Of a DNA stretch of 64,000 nucleotides, positions 54,315 through 62,472 are shown piece by piece. How positions within the stretch are numbered: position 1 is the stretch's first letter; each line of letters starts with the position of its first letter. The stretch lies in contig JAOULO010000001.1 in assembly GCA_029881995.1 (NCBI GenBank), forward strand, positions 62,001-126,000. Reading direction: 5' to 3'. The notes below the pieces were generated by a model. The model was not told where the DNA came from. It worked only from the letters and a program-made list of their open reading frames with translations, and made no database searches. This stretch comes from Gammaproteobacteria bacterium (GTDB taxonomy: Bacteria > Pseudomonadota > Gammaproteobacteria > UBA6429 > Thiohalophilaceae). The translations under genes were made by a program, and so were the position numbers.

Positions 54315-54748
54315 ATACAAACCTCCATACTGAACGCAGGTGCCACAATATAATGAGAAGTGTTGATCAAAAAGATCTGTTCTGCTTAAACGTTATGGCA
54401 TTCTAACGCTGGCTTGTAGGTATCACAATGAAACTTAAATCCACATTATTTTTGAAAGCTCGTAGACACATAGTTAAAGGGGGTGGTAGAGCGCTTAAGA
54501 ACCTCTGTGGGATTAAATTAAGAGTTATTCTGTCACCATATGAATAACGGTACCTTGCATAAAATCCGCGAGTCGCTTAATCATAAACTGGTTCTGGACC
54601 ATTCATAATTTAAAGATAAAATTAAATAAACGACCCAACGGCAAGTAAGAATATGTTTAGCAGAGAAGCCAGTAATTGAGGAAGAAAGGCTGTATTTAGT
54701 CGAGCATTAGTATATTAGAAACAATTGTTCTCTGACCCGGTTTTTTCA
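54315..54748. other. intergenic region with a REP-like repeat (copy 3 at 54707-54738)
   Basis: No credible gene was found in this 430-base stretch; a 39-codon ORF at 54428 has no support. The repeat at 54707-54738 (TTAGAAACAATTGTTCTCTGA core) is the inverse-oriented copy of the family at 1068 and 46211, and it directly abuts the truncated DUF4336 gene. Confidence 0.6.
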
Positions 54749-55024
54749 CTACGGGGCTGCATAGTTTTTCGCATCAGGAAAGGCTTTAAACCATTCACCA
54801 AGATACAGGTGATGAAGCACATTGGGAGAGATTAGATATTTTACCTCACCCAGCGAAGCCAGCTCAGTTAGTAATTCCGGGTTCAATTTTTCAGGGGAGT
54901 GTATCCATAGCTCGGAATCATTGATACGGATAACTGTCATACGCGTTGAATAGGGGTAACCATAGAACGAAACGACATCCCCCTCGTATGTCCATATATT
55001 TTCGTCAACAGATATTAGTTGCAT
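54749..55024 (-). pseudogene. truncated DUF4336 gene
   Basis: The 91-residue ORF matches only the N-terminal part of DUF4336 proteins, usually about 220-250 residues: ENIWTYEGDVVSFYGYPYSTRMTVIR, LWIHSPEKL, LGEVKYLISPNVLHHLYLGEWF and FPDAKNYAAP. The last residues are exactly where the family continues with GL-x-x-K-R. Here a stop (TAG TGA) follows, then directly the dispersed repeat at 54707-54738. The gene is best read as truncated by the repeat or by a deletion next to it. Confidence 0.65.
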
Positions 55025-55143
55025 TGTTTATTTTTTTCTCTTTATTATCGATAAATTCTCACTGATAGATTACTAAAAAGAGAATAGAGGGACAAATAAT
55101 CAAGAGTAGAGAAATCGAAACACTTACAATAACCACTAATTAA

Positions 55144-56556
55144 TCATACCATCCTAGCAATAACCTTAATCGACTTCCTCATCTGCTCTCCTTCCACCGA
55201 TCCACAACTTAGACGTATATGATTTTTATACTGCCCCTGGGCAGAGAACAAGATGCCGGGGGTAATAGCGATCTTTTTTTCCATGGCTTTGCGATACAGT
55301 TTCAGGCAATCGTATTTTTTGGGTAACTCCACCCACAGCAGGAAGCCACCCTTTGGGTTGGTAATGCGAGTTCCTTCGGGAAAGAATTCTGACACCCAGC
55401 GGCGTAGTTGTTCCATGCGTTGTTTATAGATACGGGCCGAGTGGCGTATAGAACGTCTATACCCGCCCTTTGATAAAAACTCGGCCAGGTTGAGTTGTGG
55501 ATAGATGGTGGTGCTGATGTTATCAAGAAACTTTTGATAGATGACCTGTTCATGAAACTTACCCGCCAGCATCCAGCCGATACGCAGGCCCGGTGCAATG
55601 GTTTTGGAAAAGGAGGAGCAATACAGCACGTTGCCGGTTTTATCATAGGCCGCCGCTGACTTTGGTCGTTTGGTTTCATAACTCAGTGCACCATACACAT
55701 CATCTTCGATCAGCGGGATATTGTTTTTGCCAAGCAATTCGACCACCTGTTGCTTGTGTGACTCCGGCATGCTGGAGCCAATGGGATTATTAAACGATGG
55801 CATGAGCACACAGGCAGAGACCTTGCGGGAGCGAATGGCCTTTGCTAGTGCAGCGGGGTCGATGCCGGTGCTGGCATGGGTCGGTATCTCAAGCACCTTC
55901 ATACCCAGTGATTCAATGACCTGTAGCACACCAAAATAGGTGGGCGATTCAATGGCAATGGTGTCCCCGGCCTTTGCCACGGTGCGCAAGGCCAGGCCCA
56001 TGGCCTCGAGACAGCCATTGGTGATAATGATGTCATCCGCCGTGCAACGCACCCCACTCTCTCGCATCAGGTAAACAATCTGTTTACGAAGCTCGACATT
56101 ACCCTGCGATGTTTCATAGGTGGCTGCGGCCCTGGGTTTACGGCGGGCAATGCCGGCAAGATTACGCGACAGACTGCCCAGTGGCAGTAGCTCAGCCTGG
56201 GGCACGGCGGCCCCCAGTCTTATCATGCCCGGTTGCCGGGCCTCATTGATCAGGGACATGGCCAGGTGCCCGACATTGACATGGGTGGGTGATGATTTGG
56301 GTTGGGTCAATACCGGCTCTTCCAGTTGTTCCTGCTGCCTGTCACTAACGATATAACCTGAGCGTGGTCGTGACTCGATCAGCCCTTTTAACTCCAACCC
56401 CTGATAGGCCTGTATCACCGTTGCCATACTGACATCGTATTGTTCGCTGATATAACGCAGGGATGGCAGCTTCTGCCCGGTTTCATAGACCCCTTTGGCA
56501 ATGGCCTTGCTCAGTTCCTCTGCGATCTGTTCATATAAATAGGTGTCGTGTGCCAT
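55144..56556 (-). CDS. MocR-type GntR/aminotransferase transcriptional regulator
   Basis: The 470-residue protein begins with a GntR winged helix (YLYEQIAEELSKAIAKGVYETGQKLPSLRYISEQYDVSMATVIQAY). A class I aminotransferase-like domain follows, with DIIITNGCLEAMGLAL, IPLIEDDVYGALSY and the PLP-lysine region YCSSFSKTIAPGLRIGW (Lys intact). MocR regulators use PLP to sense amino-acid-like metabolites. It is divergent from the aminotransferase-argC operon at 56888, its likely target. ATG 56556 has GGAAGGGG just upstream; a TTG 15 bases earlier is less likely. Confidence 0.9.
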   Translation of the reverse strand: MAHDTYLYEQIAEELSKAIAKGVYETGQKLPSLRYISEQYDVSMATVIQAYQGLELKGLIESRPRSGYIVSDRQQEQLEEPVLTQPKSSPTHVNVGHLAMSLINEARQPGMIRLGAAVPQAELLPLGSLSRNLAGIARRKPRAAATYETSQGNVELRKQIVYLMRESGVRCTADDIIITNGCLEAMGLALRTVAKAGDTIAIESPTYFGVLQVIESLGMKVLEIPTHASTGIDPAALAKAIRSRKVSACVLMPSFNNPIGSSMPESHKQQVVELLGKNNIPLIEDDVYGALSYETKRPKSAAAYDKTGNVLYCSSFSKTIAPGLRIGWMLAGKFHEQVIYQKFLDNISTTIYPQLNLAEFLSKGGYRRSIRHSARIYKQRMEQLRRWVSEFFPEGTRITNPKGGFLLWVELPKKYDCLKLYRKAMEKKIAITPGILFSAQGQYKNHIRLSCGSVEGEQMRKSIKVIARMV

Positions 56557-56674
56557 ATCCCCTTCCGACAATCTGTACTGGTCTTTTTAATCATATTCTG
56601 TATCTGTTATGGGTGCCAGTTTTTGACTATTTTAATTATAGGAATCTCTGAACAAGTCTTTTGCTTCGGAATAA

Positions 56675-56784
56675 GCCCCTTCTCCCATTCAGGGGAGAAG
56701 GTTGGGATGAGGGGTATTTAAAGGGATTGTTTATATTTTATTTACAACCCTCACCCTAACCCTCTCCCAGACTTGGGAGAGGGG
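56675..56784. repeat. two inverted copies of a C-rich dispersed repeat
   Basis: The left copy (56675-56716, CCCTTCTCCC...GGGGAGAAGG then GATGAGGGG) and the right copy (56746-56784, CCCTCACCCTAACCCTCTCCC...GGGAGAGGGG) are inverted relative to each other with 30 bases between. They lie in the MocR-aminotransferase promoter region. A third small palindrome CTCTCCCAATATTGGAGAG lies at 56800-56818. Confidence 0.7.
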
Positions 56785-56887
56785 ACTTATATATTAACGC
56801 TCTCCCAATATTGGAGAGAACCGGTATTTATTGAAAGTGCTGTTAATCCTTTGTTGAAGAACGATGAGCACTTAGTGGAGTAAAACA

Positions 56888-57775
56888 ATGTCTATCTGTT
56901 GGTTGAATGGCGACTTGTTGCCTGTTGAAAATGCAAAGATATCAGTTATGGATCATGGCCTGCTATATGGTGATGGCGTATTTGAAGGTATTCGCTTTTA
57001 CCATCAACAGGCGTTCCGCTTGCAGACACATCTTAAGCGTCTGTTTGATTCGGCCAGGGCCATTCAGCTTGATATCCCCTATTCGCTTTCACAACTGGAA
57101 AAGGCGGTGGATGACATTATTCAGGCCTCATCAGATGAAGCGGGATATTTGCGTTTGATTGTGACCCGGGGTGTTGGGCCATTGGGTATTAACCCGGAAC
57201 AGTGTGCAGCCGGTTCGGTTATTATTATTGCTGCCAGTAGTTCATTTGTTTCAGAGCGTGTTCTGAACGAAGGGGCCAGACTCATCATTGCCACGACGCG
57301 GCGTATTTCACCTGACTGTCTGGACCCGAGGATAAAGTCACTCAACTACCTGAACCATATTCTCGCCCGACAGGAGGCCAATGCCGTGAAGGCAGATGAG
57401 GCCATTCTGTTAAACAGCCGGGGTCATGTGACCGAAGGTTCGACGGATAATATCTTTATCGTAAAAAACCATTGCCTGTTAACGCCGCCTGTTACGGATG
57501 GTGCCCTGGAGGGTGTGACCCGTGGGGTGATCCTTGAGCTGGCGGAAAAACTTGGGCTTGCACATCGCATCCAGACATTATCGCCCTATGATCTTTATAA
57601 CGCGGATGAATGTTTCCTGACGGGGACGGCCATGGAATTAATCCCGGTGAATGAGATCGATGGACGTAGGCTTAAGCATTGTCCTGGCGAAATGTTTAAC
57701 ACATTGTCCATGGCGTTTAAAAACCAGATCGATCAGGAAACCCTTGCACCTGAACTGAAGAGGGCCAGCTCATGA
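56888..57775 (+). CDS. class IV PLP aminotransferase (IlvE/DAAT-like)
   Basis: The fold-type IV pattern is clear: WLNGDLLPVENAKISVMDHGLLYGDGVFEGIR, YLRLIVTRGVGPLG, then KSLNYLNHILARQEA (catalytic Lys), DEAILLNSRGHVTEGSTDNIFIV and ECFLTGTAMELIPVNEID. It could be branched-chain aminotransferase or D-alanine aminotransferase-like. It is the first gene of the operon with argC (ATGA overlap), divergent from the MocR gene. Whether it serves arginine, branched-chain or another pathway is open. Confidence 0.88.
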   Translation: MSICWLNGDLLPVENAKISVMDHGLLYGDGVFEGIRFYHQQAFRLQTHLKRLFDSARAIQLDIPYSLSQLEKAVDDIIQASSDEAGYLRLIVTRGVGPLGINPEQCAAGSVIIIAASSSFVSERVLNEGARLIIATTRRISPDCLDPRIKSLNYLNHILARQEANAVKADEAILLNSRGHVTEGSTDNIFIVKNHCLLTPPVTDGALEGVTRGVILELAEKLGLAHRIQTLSPYDLYNADECFLTGTAMELIPVNEIDGRRLKHCPGEMFNTLSMAFKNQIDQETLAPELKRASS

Positions 57776-58824
57776 TCCGTGCTGGAGTGTTGGGTGCCTC
57801 CGGTTATATGGGAGGTGAAGTCATTCGTGTCCTGTTGAATCACCCGGATGTGGAACTGGCCTGGGCCACCAGTCGTCAGCCAGGGGACATTGCCGAGGTG
57901 CATCCCAATTTATATGGACAGGGTATTAAAACCATTCACCCTGATGACATCACGCCATGCGATGTGGTGTTCATCGCCCTGCCCACGGCGGCGACCCTTG
58001 ATGTGATGCCTCACTTACTGGCCATGGACTGTCGTGTTATTGATCTGGGAGCAGCGTTTCGCCTGAAGTCACAGGACAGTTGGGAAAGTGTGTATGCACA
58101 ACCCCACTCCCAGTGGTCGGTGGCAGAAGAATCCGTATACGGAATTAATGAATTACACCTTTATGAAATAAGCCAGGCCAGGGTGATTGCCAATCCCGGT
58201 TGTTTTGCCTCGGCGGCCATCCTTGCCCTTGCGCCTTTGATAGAACAACAGTTAGTCGATACACAGACGCTTATTGTTAACGGACTCTCCGGCACAGCGG
58301 GCATGGGGGCAGAGTTGGCCAGGCCTGCCCATCACCCTGAGATAGGCAACAACCTCGTTCCCTATAATGTTGTCGATCATCGACACACTTATGAAATGGA
58401 ACAGGAGCTTGGCCTGCTCATCGATGATGCGGTACATGTTCACTTTACCCCGACCTATGTTCCGATCACACGAGGTATATTGAATATCTGCCACGCCTTT
58501 CCTGTCAGAGACATCAACAGAAAAGCGTTGCAGGAACTGTATAGGGATTATTATAACAGCCATCCTTTTGTCGATGTCTATGACTTACCAAAGGAAGCTG
58601 CCAGTAGCTGGCAATATAAACCCTATCCCTGGCTGAGTGCAGTGACTGGCACTAATCGTTGCCTGATAGGTTTTGATATTGACGAGAAACGAAATCGTGT
58701 TGTGTTGTTCAGTGTGTTAGACAGCCTTGGTAAAGGCGGTGCCCAGGTGGGTATCGAAAACATGAACCTGATGTTTGGCCTGGATAGAACCGCGGGCCTT
58801 AAGCAGTTTGCCTGTCATCCATAA
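57772..58824 (+). CDS. argC: N-acetyl-gamma-glutamyl-phosphate reductase (ArgC)
   Basis: The Rossmann start VLGASGYMGGEVIRVLLNHP binds NADPH. The catalytic Cys lies in VIANPGCFASAAILAL (about residue 148), followed by NGLSGTAGMGAE. FTPTYVPITRGIL and NRCLIGFDIDEKRNRVVLFSVLDSLGKGGA complete the family pattern. ArgC reduces N-acetyl-glutamyl phosphate in arginine synthesis; LysY of the amino-adipate route is a sister. Other arg genes are not nearby, and the neighbours are an aminotransferase and an acetyltransferase. So it may serve a dedicated pathway. Confidence 0.92.
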   Translation: MIRAGVLGASGYMGGEVIRVLLNHPDVELAWATSRQPGDIAEVHPNLYGQGIKTIHPDDITPCDVVFIALPTAATLDVMPHLLAMDCRVIDLGAAFRLKSQDSWESVYAQPHSQWSVAEESVYGINELHLYEISQARVIANPGCFASAAILALAPLIEQQLVDTQTLIVNGLSGTAGMGAELARPAHHPEIGNNLVPYNVVDHRHTYEMEQELGLLIDDAVHVHFTPTYVPITRGILNICHAFPVRDINRKALQELYRDYYNSHPFVDVYDLPKEAASSWQYKPYPWLSAVTGTNRCLIGFDIDEKRNRVVLFSVLDSLGKGGAQVGIENMNLMFGLDRTAGLKQFACHP

Positions 58825-58834
58825 GGTGAATGAG

Positions 58835-59293
58835 ATGCCTGAGTTATATATCAATCACTCACCGCACTATGCTGATTTCATTAGACTTAATGAAGCCTGG
58901 ATTGCTGAATACTTTTCGATTGAAGAGAGTGATCGAAAACTGGCCGCCAATCCAGGGGCCGTCATTAAACAGGGGGGATTTATTCTCTCCCTGGCTGATG
59001 AAATCGATGTACTCGGGGTGTGTGCTTTGTTTAGCATCGACGATAATCAATATGAACTGGCTCGACTGGCCGTCGACAAAACCCATCTTCGCAAAGGCTA
59101 TGCTGACAGGCTAGTGAGTGAGGCACTGGGTATTTTAAAAAAACAGGGTGCGACTAAAGTTAGTTTAATGAGTAATACGATTTTAAAGAGTGCCCTAGCT
59201 CTGTACCTGAAACATGGCTTTATGATTGTATCGGAAGGCCCGCACCCGGTTTATCAACGGACCAACATCGTCATGGAAAAGGAACTGATTTAA
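58835..59293 (+). CDS. GNAT-family N-acetyltransferase
   Basis: Start ATG 58835 follows AAGGTG; an earlier in-frame ATG lies within argC and gives out-of-character residues. The GNAT core has FILSLADEIDVLGVCALF, YELARLAVDKTHLRKGYADRLVSEAL (acetyl-CoA loop) and KSALALYLKHGFMIVSEG. The 152-residue protein follows argC by 10 bases. An acetylating role for the same pathway is plausible. Confidence 0.85.
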   Translation: MPELYINHSPHYADFIRLNEAWIAEYFSIEESDRKLAANPGAVIKQGGFILSLADEIDVLGVCALFSIDDNQYELARLAVDKTHLRKGYADRLVSEALGILKKQGATKVSLMSNTILKSALALYLKHGFMIVSEGPHPVYQRTNIVMEKELI

Positions 59294-59298
59294 TAACT

Positions 59299-59877
59299 AT
59301 GTATAAGGAAATCCTCAGCCTTGTTGCCATCGGCCTGACCTTTGCTGCCTTTATACCTTATATACGTTCAATTAAACATCAACAGACCCGGCCACATGTT
59401 TTTTCCTGGTTCATCTGGGGTTCAACCACCTTTGTGGTGTTTCTTGCGCAGTTGGCAGATAAAGGGGGTGTGGGTGCCTGGCCGATTGGTGTGTCGGGGA
59501 TTGTCACCCTTTATATCGCCTATCTTGCTTACTGTAGTAAGGCAGTTATCAGTATCACTCGGACTGACTGGTTATTCTTACTCATATCACTCAGTGCCCT
59601 GCCCTTCTGGTATGTCACCAGTGATCCATTGTGGGCAGTAATTATTTTAACAACGGTGGATTTGCTGGGCTTTGGTCCTACCTATAGAAAGGCATGGCAC
59701 CAACCCTATAGTGAGGTGTTGGTGCCCTACGCCATTATAATGGTACGTAACATATTGGCGGCGATAGCTCTTGAACATTATTCATTAACAACCTTGTTAT
59801 TCCCTGTTGCACTGGCTATTGCATGCGTTCTATTTATAGTGATGGTGAAGCTGCGGAGAATAAAGTTTACAGGTTAA
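59299..59877 (+). CDS. multi-pass membrane protein, PQ-loop/SWEET-like
   Basis: Six or seven helices are predicted in 192 residues. The N-terminal part, FAAFIPYIRSIKHQQTRPHVFSWFIWG, has the PQ-loop-like Pro-Tyr turn, and a second FGPTYRKAWHQPYSE turn lies further on. This internal symmetry resembles SemiSWEET/PQ-loop transporters. It starts 5 bases after the acetyltransferase stop, so a transport role for the pathway product is possible. Confidence 0.65.
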   Translation: MYKEILSLVAIGLTFAAFIPYIRSIKHQQTRPHVFSWFIWGSTTFVVFLAQLADKGGVGAWPIGVSGIVTLYIAYLAYCSKAVISITRTDWLFLLISLSALPFWYVTSDPLWAVIILTTVDLLGFGPTYRKAWHQPYSEVLVPYAIIMVRNILAAIALEHYSLTTLLFPVALAIACVLFIVMVKLRRIKFTG

Positions 59878-59904
59878 AACATTGTAAACATTTTTTCTTT
59901 TTGC

Positions 59905-60115
59905 ACTTCCCCCTCCTTGCAGGATGACGTGCAAGGATGCACTAATGTCGTGGGAGCCATGGATGGCGGAAACGACTGGGGTTAGGGGGTGGTGGTAAAT
60001 ATTATTGAATACAAATCGTATCTTGTTTTTAGTTTGTGATTGATGATAGCTGTTATTTCTGTATCGAAATTTGTTTTGATCACCACCCCCTCGCCCCCTC
60101 CTGCCAGGAGGGGGA
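59905..60115. repeat. C-rich dispersed repeats in inverted arrangement
   Basis: A GATCACCACCCCCTCGCCCC unit with CTCCTGCCAGGAG hairpin at 60078-60115 matches the copies at 3324 and 6665. An opposite-oriented partner lies at 59905-59995 (GGGGTTAGGGGGTGGTGG) and includes a CCTTGCA...TGCAAGG stem at 59914-59935. Confidence 0.7.
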
Positions 60116-60150
60116 ATGAGAGTGATAGATTGGCTGGTTAGGTATTCGGG

Positions 60151-61050
60151 TTAGCAGCAGCTATTCTGTTTTGCGGGTTTGATGGCTTCTATCGTTGCCG
60201 AAACAACATAGTCGGTAACGTTGTGATCTGGAGCCCAGTCACGAATAAATTCTTTTGATTCATCTTTTGGATCGATTCGAATACTCTCAAAGCCGGCGCT
60301 TTCCATCATGCCCTGTAATTCTTCAATGAGTGAGGCATTACCCATGCAACCGGCGATGAGGGCAGGATCATTTTTCATTGCATCTGGTAACTCAACGGTG
60401 GCCACCACATCAGAAATGGCCAGACGGCCACCGGGTTTTAAAATACGAAAGGCTTCCTGAAAAACACGAGGTTTATTGGGTGACAGATTAATCACGCAAT
60501 TGGAAATGATCACATTGGCGGTGTTATCGGCCACCGGCAGGTTTTCGATTTCACCCAGTCGAAACTCGACATTGGTGAATTTACCTTTCTCGGCATTATT
60601 GCGTGCCTTGCTCAACATATCGGGAGTCATATCGATGCCGATGACATGGCCAGCGGCTTTGACTTCAGCCGAGGCCAGGAAACAGTCGAAACCACCACCG
60701 GCTCCAAGGTCGACGACGACTTCACCTTCTTTGAGTGCTGCGATGGCCTTGGGGTTACCACAACCCAGTCCCATGTCAGCACCGTCAGGTACCTGGGCCA
60801 ACTCTTCTTCGCTATAACCCAGGCGAGTTGATATCAGGGTATTAATGGCTGCGTCATCTGACACCCCACAGCAGCTGCTTTCGATACCACAGGCATCCCC
60901 TTCCGTGTTACTTTTCGCCACCTGTGCATAGGCATCACGAATCTGCTGGCGGTGCGTATCGTGTTGTACCTGTGGCTGATCCTTGTCGGTACCTGGTACG
61001 CAACAACTCTCAGTTGAAGAATCCTGTGGAGGACAGCAGTCTGAACTCAT
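60151..61050 (-). CDS. arsM: arsenite methyltransferase (ArsM)
   Basis: The SAM fold has VVVDLGAGGGFDCFLAS, VIGIDMTPDML and GGRLAISDVVATVELP. The three conserved As(III)-binding Cys lie in ADMGLGCGNP, VIISNCVINLSP and IAGCMGNAS. The N-terminus and C-terminus carry extra Cys pairs (SDCCPP, ESCCVP, SSCCGV, NSCC), as in other bacterial ArsM. It methylates arsenite to volatile or excretable forms. No arsR/arsB is nearby. Confidence 0.93.
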   Translation of the reverse strand: MSSDCCPPQDSSTESCCVPGTDKDQPQVQHDTHRQQIRDAYAQVAKSNTEGDACGIESSCCGVSDDAAINTLISTRLGYSEEELAQVPDGADMGLGCGNPKAIAALKEGEVVVDLGAGGGFDCFLASAEVKAAGHVIGIDMTPDMLSKARNNAEKGKFTNVEFRLGEIENLPVADNTANVIISNCVINLSPNKPRVFQEAFRILKPGGRLAISDVVATVELPDAMKNDPALIAGCMGNASLIEELQGMMESAGFESIRIDPKDESKEFIRDWAPDHNVTDYVVSATIEAIKPAKQNSCC

Positions 61051-61140
61051 AATAATGCCCCTGGCAAATGCTTGATTACTTTTTTTCTAATTTGAGGGCG
61101 GAAGATTACCGTTTTCCCTTGCTGATTGCAAAAGCCTGAC

Positions 61141-61761
61141 TTACTCCTGGGGCCTACTCACGGTCAGCCATAGAAACGTTTCCCCACCAATGGTTCGGTA
61201 ATCTTTGGCATTAATGTAGAAACCGGCACGGCTAAGATCATCATTCAGATCTTCGATATTTTTATGGCTATAAAACAGCTGTTGATCCATAAATTCTTTA
61301 TAGCCCTCAAATTCCTCCTTACCGGTGTATTCACTTGTTGCATAGGTAAAGAGTGCTTTACCACCGGGCTGTAACCACCTGAAAAATTTATTGAACATGA
61401 CACCATGATCGCTGGCTGGAATATGGAACAGGCTATAGGAAGCCGTTATGGCAGCAAACTCTCCATCTGCAAAATCTACCTGACGTATATCGGAATGAAT
61501 AGAACTCATTTCGGGGACATATTTTTTTGCCAGCTCAAGCATTTGCTCGGAAAAATCGACCCCGGTGACTGACCAGCCATTATCGATAAAAAATCGGGCA
61601 AGGGGCTCCCCTGCACCACAACCAAGATCCAGCAGCTTACCGGGAGTGCCCTTGAACTGGCTAAGGAATGATTCCAGGACTTCGGTCATATCGAACTGAC
61701 CACGATTTTGTTCATAGGTATTTGCAAACTGATTATAAACATCTTGTAAAGAACTATTCAT
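61141..61761 (-). CDS. class I SAM-dependent methyltransferase
   Basis: ATG 61761 has GGAG 8 bases upstream. The motif LLDLGCGAGEPLARFFIDNGWSVTGVDFSEQML is a clean class I SAM site, and GEFAAITASYSLFHIP and WLQPGGKALFTYAT complete the fold. The 206-residue protein is like many methyltransferases with unassigned substrates. It is on the same strand as arsM, 91 bases away, but a functional link is not shown. Confidence 0.85.
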   Translation of the reverse strand: MNSSLQDVYNQFANTYEQNRGQFDMTEVLESFLSQFKGTPGKLLDLGCGAGEPLARFFIDNGWSVTGVDFSEQMLELAKKYVPEMSSIHSDIRQVDFADGEFAAITASYSLFHIPASDHGVMFNKFFRWLQPGGKALFTYATSEYTGKEEFEGYKEFMDQQLFYSHKNIEDLNDDLSRAGFYINAKDYRTIGGETFLWLTVSRPQE

Positions 61762-61896
61762 GGCGTGTTCTCCGACATTTGGCTTATTCATCAATCAGTA
61801 TATCTCATAAAAAAAGGCTTACCATGTCGATGAAATATTGATTAATAGTAAGGAGAAATCTTGCCCGGCATTCTTGTATTAATAAAGAGGCTTATA

Positions 61897-62472
61897 TTAT
61901 TTAAGGTTTGATTTATCTATCCAGAACCACTGAGGTACATTGTTGTGCTCGCTGTCTGGGATAGTGAGTTCAAAGCTTGATTCGCCATGACTATCAAACC
62001 AGTTTCTTACAGAAAGAGACTCATCATCTCCACCCGGATGGCCCGGATAGGCCACAACAGAAAGGATACCCGATGGTTTTAAAAGTTCTAAAGATTGTTG
62101 CAGGGCCAGTATAGTGGATGGTGTCTCTGTTTTAATTGCTTTATCACCACCTGGCAGGTAACCGAGATTAAACATGATTGCAGTAATCTGTCCCTTGTGT
62201 TCAAGTTTAATCACATTTTTCATTTTTTCATGGCTAGTCTCGAATAATCTGACTCTATGAGATAAGTCAGATTGTTCCAGCTTTAGTCTTGTTGATTCAA
62301 TAGCTTGTTTTTGAATATCAAAGCCATAAACGATTCCTTGTTCTCCAACACATTCAGATAAAAACAGGGTGTCATGACCATTTCCCACTGTTGCGTCAAC
62401 AACGATATCACCCTTGTTGATGATGGTTTTTAGTTTAAGATGAACCTGCTGGGTTAACGGAACTGCCATCAT
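61897..62472 (-). CDS. MnmM/YtqB-type tRNA methyltransferase
   Basis: The 191-residue protein has VVDATVGNGHDTLFLSE (SAM loop), YGFDIQKQAIE, the family signature AIMFNLGYLPGGDKAIKTET, TILALQQSLELLKPSGILSVVAYPGHPGGDDE and FWI near the end. This is the YtqB family, known in Gram-positives as MnmM, which methylates nm5(s2)U34 to mnm5(s2)U34 in tRNA. Its start overlaps the end of the FAD-oxidase gene (ATGATG), so the two form a unit. MnmM assignment is based on family wording only. Confidence 0.8.
   Translation of the reverse strand: MMAVPLTQQVHLKLKTIINKGDIVVDATVGNGHDTLFLSECVGEQGIVYGFDIQKQAIESTRLKLEQSDLSHRVRLFETSHEKMKNVIKLEHKGQITAIMFNLGYLPGGDKAIKTETPSTILALQQSLELLKPSGILSVVAYPGHPGGDDESLSVRNWFDSHGESSFELTIPDSEHNNVPQWFWIDKSNLK

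Noticed and set aside
54428-54547. 39-codon ORF in the intergenic region upstream of the Mo-hydroxylase operon
   Set aside because: No ribosome site, no family resemblance and no conserved feature.
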